Shown: positions 14,554 to 20,930 of the stretch, in pieces
Layout: every line of letters begins with the position of its first letter
Position numbering within the stretch: the stretch's first letter is position 1
Made by a program: the position numbers and the translations under genes
The notes under the pieces: model-generated
Told to the model about the DNA's origin: nothing
What the model saw: only the letters and a program-made list of their open reading frames with translations
Databases searched by the model: none
NCBI GenBank assembly: GCA_040235565.1
Contig: JBECLA010000046.1
Location: forward strand, 1-20,930
Length of the DNA: 20,930 nt
Origin: JAHEIJ01 sp040235565
GTDB taxonomy: Bacteria > Pseudomonadota > Gammaproteobacteria > UBA6429 > Thiohalophilaceae
Direction: 5' to 3'

Positions 14554-15030
14554 TCATAAGGCATCAGCGCCATCCACCAGCCCCAAATCCTCATAAGTGA
14601 CTTTGACCATATAAACTTGTCGTTCTGTTACCCCGCTTTCCGCTATACATGATGCAGTTATTGCCCTTTTGCCTTGCGATAAACGATATATGGTACCTTC
14701 ATTCTGAAATTTTCCATATTTACTTTCTAATATACTTAGAATCGAGGCCAATTCCTCAACACACTGCACCTTATCATTAACCAACGATTGACCAATAATC
14801 CTGTATACCAATTTTTTCACATTGGTTTCGACAGAGTACAAACGAAGCAAGTCAAGAGGATTAGGAGGCTCCACACCATGTGTCGTTCCACCTGCAAGTG
14901 TACGCGTAACCTTCAAGTTGCTTATTGGCTCTCCAAACTTAATTCCGAATGCGCCTGTTATTTCTGTACCAGCCAGTGCAAGCTGAAAAAATAACAGGAG
15001 CGATAATGTCATTAATATTCGACGAAACAT
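14554..15030 (-). CDS. Secreted protein of unknown function
   Basis: No family recognised. The 158-residue product has a signal peptide (MFRRILMTLSLLLFFQLALA, cleavage likely after A20). The mature part starts GTEITGAFGIKFGEPI, a pattern seen in periplasmic proteins where a short strand region defines how the protein relates to its substrate, but this does not give a function. Two cysteines (VQCVEEL, ASCIAES) could form a disulfide. AGGG 6 bases before the ATG supports this start over the internal ATG at codon 7. A weak extended -10 (TGTTATTAT, complement of 15053-15061) lies just upstream. The DNA is AT-rich, like the convergent gene at 14253. Confidence 0.75.
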   Translation of the reverse strand: MFRRILMTLSLLLFFQLALAGTEITGAFGIKFGEPISNLKVTRTLAGGTTHGVEPPNPLDLLRLYSVETNVKKLVYRIIGQSLVNDKVQCVEELASILSILESKYGKFQNEGTIYRLSQGKRAITASCIAESGVTERQVYMVKVTYEDLGLVDGADAL

Positions 15031-15161
15031 ACCTCACCCTTATTCTTGAAAAATAATAACAGCGCCTGCCCTATGCCGTTTTAACGGTTCATTGCATCAT
15101 ATCACCTAAGGCATTGAGGCATTTTATAGTCGCATTAATGGTAAAGAAATATAGTGCACAT

Positions 15162-15188
15162 AAAAAAAGCCTCGTGATAAACAAGGCT
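15162..15188 (-). terminator. Rho-independent terminator of the rubrerythrin/EncFtn cluster
   Basis: On the minus strand AGCCTTG and CGAGGCT pair over 7 bp (one G-T) around loop TTTATCA, and the stem is followed by a run of seven Ts. It lies about 30 bp after the stop of the DUF3501 gene and works only in the minus direction. Confidence 0.88.
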
Positions 15189-15218
15189 TCTTCCATTCAT
15201 TAAAAATATAGCACAGAA

Positions 15219-15803
15219 TTAATCAAAATCTGCTACAAGAGAGTCTCTAATATTTTTAGCAATCGGGTTTACTTCAAAAGAATAGTTCTCATGTTCAATC
15301 CCCATGGCCATTGCAGCGCCTTGCTTGGCGGCGGCAATCATTTCGGGGGTAAACTCGAAGCGCAGGAAATGTACGGATGAGGTTTTTTCCTCGGTAGTGC
15401 GATCAAGATCTTCATTAGCAATCGGATGGACTTTGTCGAATCCGGCAATCTGAATCCAGACCTTGTTTTCGATGCCAATCAATTTGGCCAACGCAGCCTT
15501 GCGTTCTTCCACGTCCTCATATTCAACCATGAAGGTGGCCTTGAGATTGCTGCCGTCCGGGATTAAGGGATTGTAAGCGGTTAATTCATCATTGATCCCC
15601 TCTTCTTCGAAAATACGTTCGATGCGCAACATTTCCTGGACCTGATACTGCATGGTCAGGCTGTCTTCGAAATAGAGAGTGGCGTGTTCACCAAGATGAA
15701 CTTTGCGGTTCTTTTTATGCGCAATGACCTTGCTGCGAAAATCAGCACGTTGTTTGGCATAGTCTTCCAGACTCAGCAGATTGGCCGGGGTCAATTTCTG
15801 CAT
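15219..15803 (-). CDS. DUF3501 family protein
   Basis: A 194-residue soluble protein of unknown function. The start MQKLTPANLLSLEDYAKQR was chosen because AGGAGG lies exactly 7 bases upstream; a longer in-frame opening to 15836 would overlap the upstream gene. Visible are a charged N-terminal region (RADFRSKVIAHKKNRKVHLG), the segment ATLYFEDSLTMQYQVQEMLRIERIFEEEGINDELTAYNPLIPDG, which I associate with DUF3501, and a C-terminal part HFLRFEFTPEMI. No membrane segment, signal peptide or cysteine is seen, so it is cytoplasmic and holds no Cys-bound cluster. It is the last gene of the cluster with EncFtn-like ferritin, a CCG-type Fe-S protein and rubrerythrin, a neighbourhood I know for DUF3501 in proteobacteria. 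A role in iron or peroxide handling is inference from context. Confidence 0.88.
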   Translation of the reverse strand: MQKLTPANLLSLEDYAKQRADFRSKVIAHKKNRKVHLGEHATLYFEDSLTMQYQVQEMLRIERIFEEEGINDELTAYNPLIPDGSNLKATFMVEYEDVEERKAALAKLIGIENKVWIQIAGFDKVHPIANEDLDRTTEEKTSSVHFLRFEFTPEMIAAAKQGAAMAMGIEHENYSFEVNPIAKNIRDSLVADFD

Positions 15804-15810
15804 TTGGCTT

Positions 15811-15816
15811 CCTCCT
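15811..15816 (-). promoter_or_regulatory. Strong ribosome site fixing the DUF3501 start
   Basis: AGGAGG on the minus strand lies 7 bases before the ATG at 15803-15801, inside the 25-bp gap after the EncFtn-like gene. Confidence 0.85.
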
Positions 15817-15828
15817 GCAAGGTTGTTC

Positions 15829-16134
15829 TCAATCATGGTGTTCGCTTTCCAGTTCCGCTATCGGCTTATCGGTAAACACGTAATCGCGCAATTCCTTATC
15901 AAAAGTTGGATCCTGACGGCGAATCCACTCCAGCACCATGGCAGCATGTTCCTTCTCTTCATCCCGATTATGTGCCAGGATGGCTTTGAGCTCTTCGTTC
16001 TTACAGGCATCAACGCGTTGGTTATACCAGTCGACGGCTTCTAGTTCTTCCATCAATGAAACAATAGCCCGGTGCATATCACGGGTTGCATCACTTAATT
16101 CTTCGATCGGTTCATGGTAACCCTCATTCGCCAT
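15829..16134 (-). CDS. Encapsulated-ferritin-like (EncFtn family) protein without targeting tail
   Basis: A 101-residue two-helix ferritin-like protein. Two segments match EncFtn of Rhodospirillum rubrum closely: HRAIVSLMEELEAVDWYNQRVDAC (residues 21-44) and ILAHNRDEEKEHAAMVLEWIRR (52-73). The expected iron ligands are kept: E29, E30 and E32 with W36, then E60 and H63. In the characterised EncFtn, two subunits form one ferroxidase site and a ring of ten subunits oxidises Fe(II) inside an encapsulin shell, to which it is directed by a C-terminal peptide. Here the protein stops at FTDKPIAELESEHHD with no such peptide, and no encapsulin gene lies in the window, so it probably acts free in the cytoplasm. 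The ribosome site AGGAG is 7 bases upstream. It lies 35 bp after the Fe-S protein and 25 bp before DUF3501. Confidence 0.9.
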   Translation of the reverse strand: MANEGYHEPIEELSDATRDMHRAIVSLMEELEAVDWYNQRVDACKNEELKAILAHNRDEEKEHAAMVLEWIRRQDPTFDKELRDYVFTDKPIAELESEHHD

Positions 16135-16169
16135 GTTGCTCTCCTTATCGGATTATTCTTGAATGTCTT

Positions 16170-17513
16170 TTAGATACCGTAGGCCTTGCGTAACAGCGAC
16201 AGCGGATGTTCCGGTTTACTGCCATCGCGCAAGCCATTTTCTATCTGGTGTCCGGCCATGGGGCAATCACTGCTATAGTGATCGGCTTCGGCCTGTTTAA
16301 CTTTGTTCACCACCGGACGGGCAATTTTCATGGAAATATCATGATATTCCTTTTTTACGGCGTAGGTGCCGTCATGCCCGGAACAGCGTTCAATCGGCAT
16401 CACTTCGGTATCCTGCACCATCTGCAATAAATCTCGCGTCTTCATGCCAATATTCTGTACGCGCAAGTGACAGGCGACGTGGTAGGCAATTTTTCCAAGC
16501 GGCTGTTTGAAGTCGGTTTTAAGTTTACCTTCCTTGTGACGCAACATCAGGTACTCAAAGGGATCGTACATCGCCTGTTTGACTTTCTGTACCTGGGCAT
16601 CGTCCGGAAACATGAGGGGTATTTCCTGTTTGAACATCAGGGCACAGGACGGTACGGGCGCCACAAGGTCCCAGCCTTCATCCACCAGTTTGGCCAGGAC
16701 CGGGATATTGGCATTCTTGGCCGTCTCGACTGCTTCGAGGTCGCCCAATTCCAGCTTGGGCATGCCACAACATTGTTCCTTTTCCGCCAATGTCACGGGA
16801 ATGCCATTATGTTCGAATACCGCCACCAGATCCTCACCCACATGCGGTTCGTTGTAGTTGCCGTAACAGGTGGCAAACAGGGCGACCTTGCCTCTGGTGG
16901 TTTCGCCTGCTTCAGCCACGGCATCCGATTTGTGCCCGGCCAGACGTTTACGAAGGGTCTTGTTGTGATACTCCGGCAACACCGCATCAGCATGGACACC
17001 AAGCGTACTTTCCAGCATTTTGCGCATCGGCTTGCTGCGGTTTGATGCATTCACCGTCTGTACAATCACAGGAATCCCGGCCAGTTTGCCGATGGTATCG
17101 GTGGACGTCAGCATCTTGTTACGGAAACTGGCACCCTGTTGCTTGAACTGTACCGCCTTGGCACGCAACATCAGATGGGGGAAATCCACATTCCACTCAT
17201 GCGGTGGCACATAAGGGCATTTGGTCATGTAGCACAGATCGCACAGGTAACAGTGGTCGACCACTTTCCAGTAGTCCTGCCTGGCGACACCATCGACTTC
17301 CATGGTGTCGGACTCATCCACCAGATCAAACAGGGTTGGAAAGGAGTTACACAAACTGACGCAGCGACGACAACCGTGACAGATGTCATATACCCGTTCC
17401 AGTTCCTGAAACAGATCATCCTGGTCATAGAACCTGGCGCTTTTCCAGTCAAGCGGATGCCGGGTTGGCGCCTCGAGACTGCCTTCGCGACGGCTTTCGG
17501 TTGGTGCAGACAT
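16170..17513 (-). CDS. Heterodisulfide reductase-related iron-sulfur protein (GlpC/HdrD-like)
   Basis: A 447-residue cytoplasmic electron-transfer type protein. Two 4Fe-4S ferredoxin-type motifs lie at C45-C48-C51-C55 (CHGCRRCVSLC) and C88-C91-C94-C99 (CYLCDLCYMTKC). They are followed by two CCG-type domains: C216, C248-C249-G250 and C290 in the first; C348, C377-S-G and C417 in the second, where the expected second cysteine of the CCG is serine (RCSGHDGTYAV). GlpC, HdrB/HdrD and LutA have this build. The start at 17513 was chosen for AAGGA 9 bases upstream and because the longer opening to 17570 runs through the intercistronic hairpin. No flavin or catalytic partner subunit is next to it, so its electron donor and acceptor are unknown; rubrerythrin upstream and EncFtn downstream are candidates (inference). 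Confidence 0.9.
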   Translation of the reverse strand: MSAPTESRREGSLEAPTRHPLDWKSARFYDQDDLFQELERVYDICHGCRRCVSLCNSFPTLFDLVDESDTMEVDGVARQDYWKVVDHCYLCDLCYMTKCPYVPPHEWNVDFPHLMLRAKAVQFKQQGASFRNKMLTSTDTIGKLAGIPVIVQTVNASNRSKPMRKMLESTLGVHADAVLPEYHNKTLRKRLAGHKSDAVAEAGETTRGKVALFATCYGNYNEPHVGEDLVAVFEHNGIPVTLAEKEQCCGMPKLELGDLEAVETAKNANIPVLAKLVDEGWDLVAPVPSCALMFKQEIPLMFPDDAQVQKVKQAMYDPFEYLMLRHKEGKLKTDFKQPLGKIAYHVACHLRVQNIGMKTRDLLQMVQDTEVMPIERCSGHDGTYAVKKEYHDISMKIARPVVNKVKQAEADHYSSDCPMAGHQIENGLRDGSKPEHPLSLLRKAYGI

Positions 17514-17556
17514 GAGCAAATGTCCTTTTGTTATTTTGACATAGATTGAGTGATGG

Positions 17557-17581
17557 AAAACGGGAACCAATCGGTTCCCGT
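17557..17581 (-). terminator. Attenuator-like hairpin between rubrerythrin and the Fe-S gene
   Basis: ACGGGAACC and GGTTCCCGT form a perfect 9-bp stem around a 4-base loop (17560-17581), followed on the minus strand by four Ts counting the last stem base. The stem is strong but the T tract is short, so partial termination is likely. This would give high rubrerythrin and lower downstream expression from one promoter. Confidence 0.6.
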
Positions 17582-17608
17582 CCCCATCTCTCTTGTTCTC
17601 AAACCTGA

Positions 17609-18028
17609 TTAAGCATCCAGATTATCCAGGGCTTTCTGGAAGCGGTTGGCATGCGAACGTTCTGCCTTGGCGAGGGTTTCAAACCAGTCAGCAATTTCAT
17701 CAAAGCCTTCGTCACGGGCCGTTTTGGCCATACCCGGATACATGTCGGTGTATTCGTGGGTTTCACCGGCAATCGCGGCTTTCAGGTTGTCAGAGGTACC
17801 ACCGATTGGCAACCCGGTTGCCGGATCACCGCTTTCTTCCAGGTATTCCAGGTGGCCGTGCGCATGACCGGTTTCACCTTCGGCGGTGGAACGAAACACA
17901 GTCGCCACATCGTTGTAACCCTCGACATCGGCTTTGGATGCGAAGTACAGGTAACGACGATTGGCCTGAGATTCACCGGCAAAGGCGTCTTTCAGGTTTT
18001 CTTCGGTTTTGGATCCTTTCAATGCCAT
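17609..18028 (-). CDS. Rubrerythrin, short form without rubredoxin domain
   Basis: A 139-residue ferritin-like diiron protein, a family that reduces hydrogen peroxide. The conserved start MALKGSKTEENLKDAFAGESQANRRYLYFA was chosen with GGAGGT 7 bases upstream; an in-frame ATG at 18043 lies before the ribosome site and is unlikely. Diiron ligand candidates are E19 (AFAGESQA), E52-x-x-H55 (AEGETGHAHGH), E89 and E92 (AGETHEYTDMYP), and E123-x-x-H126 (KAERSH). The C-terminal rubredoxin domain (two CPxCG knuckles, about 45 residues) of classical rubrerythrin is absent, so electrons must come from another protein; the Fe-S protein 95 bp downstream could take that part. It is first in the cluster and has the palindromic operator in its leader. 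Confidence 0.95.
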   Translation of the reverse strand: MALKGSKTEENLKDAFAGESQANRRYLYFASKADVEGYNDVATVFRSTAEGETGHAHGHLEYLEESGDPATGLPIGGTSDNLKAAIAGETHEYTDMYPGMAKTARDEGFDEIADWFETLAKAERSHANRFQKALDNLDA

Positions 18029-18056
18029 GGTATTTACCTCCAATGTGTGTGGTTTT

Positions 18057-18083
18057 AAGATAGCATTTCAATAAAAGAGTCAA
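18057..18083 (-). promoter_or_regulatory. Possible second rubrerythrin promoter (P2)
   Basis: On the minus strand TTGACT (18083-18078) and TATCTT (18062-18057) are separated by 15 bp, which is short, but TGC directly before the -10 makes it an extended type. It lies just downstream of the operator, close to the gene. Confidence 0.4.
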
Positions 18084-18084
18084 G

Positions 18085-18103
18085 ATTTAGACTAATTCTA
18101 AAT
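18085..18103. promoter_or_regulatory. Palindromic operator in the rubrerythrin leader
   Basis: ATTTAGA-CTAAT-TCTAAAT is a perfect 7-bp inverted repeat with a 5-base centre. It covers about +3 to +21 of the transcript from P1, a classic repressor position, and lies directly upstream of the P2 -35. Its inner 15 bases (TTAGACTAATTCTAA) agree with the PerR box TTATAATnATTATAA at 11 of 14 fixed positions. A Fur/PerR-type or Rrf2-type regulator is therefore possible; which one is inference. Confidence 0.65.
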
Positions 18104-18112
18104 TGCTAAAGA

Positions 18113-18141
18113 AAGATAGACGACCTCTCCGGCAGTGTCAA
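18113..18141 (-). promoter_or_regulatory. Main sigma70-type promoter of the rubrerythrin cluster (P1)
   Basis: On the minus strand a perfect TTGACA (18141-18136), a 17-bp spacer and TATCTT (18118-18113). Transcription would start near 18106, directly before the palindrome, about 78 bases before the rubrerythrin ATG. Confidence 0.8.
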
Positions 18142-18260
18142 CAGTTTGCGCCCCGCCGATGACGGCCCAATGATTCCGCGCTGTCTGTATTTGACCTCGG
18201 GGTAAAAGCTGGGCTAACGTTGCAGCCCTTTTTGAATGATTGCCAGTGAGAACACTGACC

Positions 18261-18521
18261 GTGGTCAAAAAAACCGCCAAAAAATCTGCTTCAAAAGCCC
18301 GTGAGGAACTCGATTTTGAAGCTGCGATCAAGGAGCTGGAAGGCCTGGTCGAACGTATGGAACAGGGTGACCAGTCACTGGAACAGTCGCTCAAGGACTT
18401 CGAGCGCGGCGTGGAATTGACCCGTACCTGTCAAAAAGCGCTGAAACAGGCTGAACAGAAGGTCCAGCTCCTGCTGGAACAAAGCGGCCAGGCCGAGCTG
18501 ATCCCGTTTGATGATGAGTGA
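18261..18521 (+). CDS. xseB: Exodeoxyribonuclease VII small subunit
   Basis: Small coiled helical subunit that binds XseA to form exonuclease VII, which degrades single-stranded DNA. The GTG start gives an 86-residue product (E. coli 80) beginning VKKTAKKSASK. The family core follows: DFEAAIKELEGLVERMEQGDQSLEQSLKDFERGVELTRTCQKALKQAEQKVQLLL, with the typical LExxVxxxExGxxxLExxLxxFExG pattern. Other starts are TTG at 18240 and GTG at 18246; none has a good ribosome site, so the start is uncertain by up to 7 codons. The stop overlaps the ispA start, the usual xseB-ispA-dxs order. Confidence 0.92.
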   Translation: MVKKTAKKSASKAREELDFEAAIKELEGLVERMEQGDQSLEQSLKDFERGVELTRTCQKALKQAEQKVQLLLEQSGQAELIPFDDE

Positions 18522-19416
18522 ATCCGATCCCCTGGCGTCGCAGATCCTGTTCTGGCAAAAGCGCGCCGATCAGGCGCTGGAAAAGTGGCTACCCACTACC
18601 GCGACAATCCCGAAACGTTTGCATGAAGCCATGCACTATGCAGTGTTGAACGGTGGCAAGCGCATCCGTCCGGTCCTCTGTTACGCCGCCGGCCATGCTG
18701 TTGATGTGCCCCTGGCGACCCTGGACACCCCCGCCTGCGCCGTCGAACTGATCCATGCCTACTCGCTGGTCCATGATGATCTCCCGGCGATGGATGATGA
18801 TGATCTGCGCCGCGGCATACCCACCTGTCATAAGGCATATGATGAAGCCACGGCGATTCTTTCCGGTGATGCCCTGCAGGCCCTGGCCTTTCATGTCCTG
18901 GCGCAGGGCCTCTCTGCCAATATTCCCGCCGAACAACGACTGGAGATGATCGATACCCTGGCCATCGCCAGTGGCTCACGGGGAATGGCGGGTGGACAGG
19001 CCATCGATCTGGCCGCAGTGGGCAAAACGCTCAATGTGGCCGAACTGGAAAACATGCACGTGCATAAAACCGGTGCCCTGATCCGCGCCAGCATCAAACT
19101 GGGCGCCCTGTGCCAACCCGATATCGATCATGACACCCTGAAAAAACTGGATCACTACGCCAAATGTGTCGGCCTGGCCTTTCAGATCCATGATGACATT
19201 CTGGATGTGGAAGGTGACACGGCAACCCTTGGCAAAACGCAGGGCGCTGATCAGGCCCTCAACAAACCTACTTATCCCGCGCTGCTCGGACTGGAAAGCG
19301 CCAGACAGATGGCGCGCGAACTGCACACGGACGCCATCCGCAGTCTGGAAGATCTGGATGACAGTGCCGACGCATTACGCTGGCTGGCTGACTACATTAT
19401 TCAGCGCCAGCACTGA
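18511..19416 (+). CDS. ispA: Farnesyl diphosphate synthase (geranyltranstransferase)
   Basis: Condenses IPP with DMAPP and GPP to farnesyl diphosphate, the precursor of quinone side chains and undecaprenyl phosphate. The first aspartate-rich motif lies in HAYSLVHDDLPAMDDDDLRRG and the second in HDDILDVEGDTATLGK. GGKRIRPVLCYAAG (IPP binding), HKTGALIRASIKLGAL and KPTYPALLGLE are also present, and the protein ends DYIIQRQH like E. coli IspA (about 300 residues). The ATG at 18511 (or 18514) overlaps the xseB stop, so translation is coupled; an upstream in-frame TTG at 18508 is less likely. Confidence 0.96.
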   Translation: MMSESDPLASQILFWQKRADQALEKWLPTTATIPKRLHEAMHYAVLNGGKRIRPVLCYAAGHAVDVPLATLDTPACAVELIHAYSLVHDDLPAMDDDDLRRGIPTCHKAYDEATAILSGDALQALAFHVLAQGLSANIPAEQRLEMIDTLAIASGSRGMAGGQAIDLAAVGKTLNVAELENMHVHKTGALIRASIKLGALCQPDIDHDTLKKLDHYAKCVGLAFQIHDDILDVEGDTATLGKTQGADQALNKPTYPALLGLESARQMARELHTDAIRSLEDLDDSADALRWLADYIIQRQH

Positions 19417-19519
19417 AACCGGTGTAAATCACATCAGCACGGTATGGGTATATTTCACTTGCATGTCAGGGCGCATCGGCTCATGATCTCCTGTTCTTTC
19501 GAGTAATCTGCAACAAGCC

Positions 19520-20930
19520 ATGTCTGACACGCCCGAGTTTCCGTTATTGAGCCGTATTAACGATCCCGCTGATTTGCGGCAACTGGCGATCCCGGAACTC
19601 AAACAACTGGCAGAGGAATTACGTCAGTTTCTCATCCATTCTGTCAGTCAAACCGGTGGACACCTCGCCGCCGGCCTTGGCACCGTGGAATTGACCCTGG
19701 CCCTGCACAGTGTATTCGATACCCCCGATGACCGGCTGGTGTGGGACGTCGGCCACCAGAGCTATCCACATAAAATTCTCACCGGACGACGCGAGCGGAT
19801 GCCGAGTCTGCGGCAACGAGACGGCCTGGCCGGATTCCCCAAACGAGGCGAGAGCGCTTACGATACCTTTGGCGTCGGTCATTCCAGTACCTCGATCAGT
19901 GCCGCCCTTGGCATGGCCATCGCTGCCCAGCAACAGCAGAGTGATCGGCGGGTGATCGCCGTCATCGGAGATGGCGCCCTCACCGCGGGAATGGCCTTCG
20001 AAGCCCTCAATCATGCCGGTGATCTGGATGCTAACCTGCTGGTGATCCTCAATGACAACGACATGTCGATCTCACCCAATGTGGGCGGCATGTCGAATTA
20101 TTTTGCCAAGGTCCTGTCCGGCAAACTGTACTCCAGCGTACGTGAAGGCAGTAAGAAAGTCCTGGGTGTGATGCCACCGGTATGGGAACTCGCCCGCCGT
20201 GCCGAGGAACACATGAAAGGCATGGTCGCTCCGGGCACCCTGTTCGAAGAGCTGGGCTTTAACTACATTGGGCCCATCGATGGCCACGATCTGGATACGC
20301 TGGTCACCACGCTACGCAATCTGCGCGCCCTGAAAGGGCCGCAATTCCTGCATATCGTGACGAGAAAAGGGAAAGGATTTATCCCGGCAGAGGAAAATCC
20401 CTGCACCTACCATGGCGTGGGCCGGTTCAATCCGGAATCCGGCAAGCTGGAAAAGAAAACCGCCTCGGGTCCCACCTACACGCAGGTCTTCAGTGACTGG
20501 TTGTGTGATATGGCCGCCGCGGATGAAAAGCTGATCGGCATCACTCCGGCGATGCGGGAAGGCTCCGGACTGGTGAAATTTGCCGAGCAATTCCCGAAAC
20601 GCTATTTCGATGTCGGAATCGCCGAACAACATGCCGTCACCCTGGCGGCCGGCATGGCCTGTGACGGGCTCAAACCTGTCGTGGCGATTTACTCCACTTT
20701 CCTGCAACGCGCTTATGACCAGCTGATTCACGATGTGGCGCTGCAGAATTTACCGGTGTTGTTTGCGATAGACCGCGCCGGTGTCGTCGGGCCGGACGGT
20801 CCGACCCATGCCGGGAGTTTTGACCTCAGCTTCCTGCGCCCCATCCCCAATATGGTGATCATGGCACCGGCTGACGAAAACGAATGCCGGCAAATGCTCA
20901 GCACCGGGCTTCATCATGACGGGCCAGCCG
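19520..20930 (+). CDS. dxs: 1-deoxy-D-xylulose-5-phosphate synthase (cut by window end)
   Basis: Thiamine-diphosphate enzyme joining pyruvate and glyceraldehyde-3-phosphate, first step of the MEP isoprenoid pathway. The open frame runs 470 codons from ATG (MSDTPEFPLLSRINDPADL) to the window edge without a stop; full enzymes are about 620-640 residues. Visible are H48 in TGGHLAAGLGTVELT, WDVGHQSYPHKILTGRR, the cofactor motif GDGALTAGMAFEALNHAG (150 onward, with Asn in ILNDNDMSI), PGTLFEELGFNYIGPIDGHD, ITPAMREGSG, the catalytic-glutamate segment VGIAEQHAVT and YSTFLQRAYDQ. It lies 103 bp after ispA; no ribosome site is evident, and only a weak promoter-like pair (TTGCAT, 17 bp, CATGAT at 19459-19487) is in the gap. 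Confidence 0.96.
   Translation, partial: MSDTPEFPLLSRINDPADLRQLAIPELKQLAEELRQFLIHSVSQTGGHLAAGLGTVELTLALHSVFDTPDDRLVWDVGHQSYPHKILTGRRERMPSLRQRDGLAGFPKRGESAYDTFGVGHSSTSISAALGMAIAAQQQQSDRRVIAVIGDGALTAGMAFEALNHAGDLDANLLVILNDNDMSISPNVGGMSNYFAKVLSGKLYSSVREGSKKVLGVMPPVWELARRAEEHMKGMVAPGTLFEELGFNYIGPIDGHDLDTLVTTLRNLRALKGPQFLHIVTRKGKGFIPAEENPCTYHGVGRFNPESGKLEKKTASGPTYTQVFSDWLCDMAAADEKLIGITPAMREGSGLVKFAEQFPKRYFDVGIAEQHAVTLAAGMACDGLKPVVAIYSTFLQRAYDQLIHDVALQNLPVLFAIDRAGVVGPDGPTHAGSFDLSFLRPIPNMVIMAPADENECRQMLSTGLHHDGPA

Noticed and set aside
15804..15836. Longer start for the DUF3501 protein
   Set aside because: It would overlap the EncFtn-like gene and ignore the AGGAGG placed 7 bases before the ATG at 15803.
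18191..18220. TTGACC with TAACGT as an xseB promoter
   Set aside because: The -10 hexamer matches only three positions and the spacing is 18 bp; too weak to list as a feature, though xseB must be transcribed from somewhere nearby.
19619..20014. Minus-strand open frame opposite dxs
   Set aside because: It is antisense to the conserved thiamine-diphosphate-binding part of dxs, and no family was recognised.

Overview
The window is about 21 kb of chromosomal DNA, moderately GC-rich apart from one AT-rich patch. Gene content and order (queA-tgt-yajC-secD-secF, pcnB-folK-panB-panC-panD, xseB-ispA-dxs, a biotic-type PEP carboxylase) point to a gammaproteobacterium. I cannot name the genus. No plasmid, phage, IS or CRISPR signature was seen, and no gene-free stretch exceeds 300 bases.

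Layout, left to right. At 1-149 is the end of a small DUF2905 membrane protein on the plus strand. Convergent to it, the minus-strand block 336-5946 reads queA-tgt-yajC-secD-secF: two queuosine tRNA-modification enzymes followed by the accessory Sec translocase subunits. Diverging from queA are tRNA-Leu(CAA) with a near-consensus promoter (6016-6100) and ppc (6219-9059). Convergent to ppc is a second minus-strand operon, 9104-14084: pcnB-folK-deoxynucleoside kinase-panB-(DUF4156 lipoprotein)-panC-panD. It has tight stop/start overlaps and joins RNA polyadenylation, folate synthesis, nucleoside salvage and pantothenate synthesis. From about 14.1 to 15.2 kb lies an AT-rich patch with two small unrecognised secreted proteins.

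The accessory part, 15.2-18.15 kb, is a minus-strand iron/oxidative-stress type cluster: a short rubrerythrin without a rubredoxin domain, a GlpC/HdrD-like iron-sulfur protein, an encapsulated-ferritin-like protein (EncFtn family) that lacks the encapsulin-targeting tail, and a DUF3501 protein. It starts from a good sigma70-type promoter with a 19-bp palindromic operator at the start of transcription. An attenuator-like hairpin follows the first gene, and a rho-independent terminator ends the cluster. This is the most interesting system in the window. Plus-strand xseB-ispA-dxs (isoprenoid precursor synthesis) follows and runs off the right edge inside dxs.

Other points of note are a probable non-AUG (ATC) start for pcnB, a 19-residue low-complexity segment replacing about 3 residues in Tgt, and a heptamer tandem repeat that supplies the last codons of queA.
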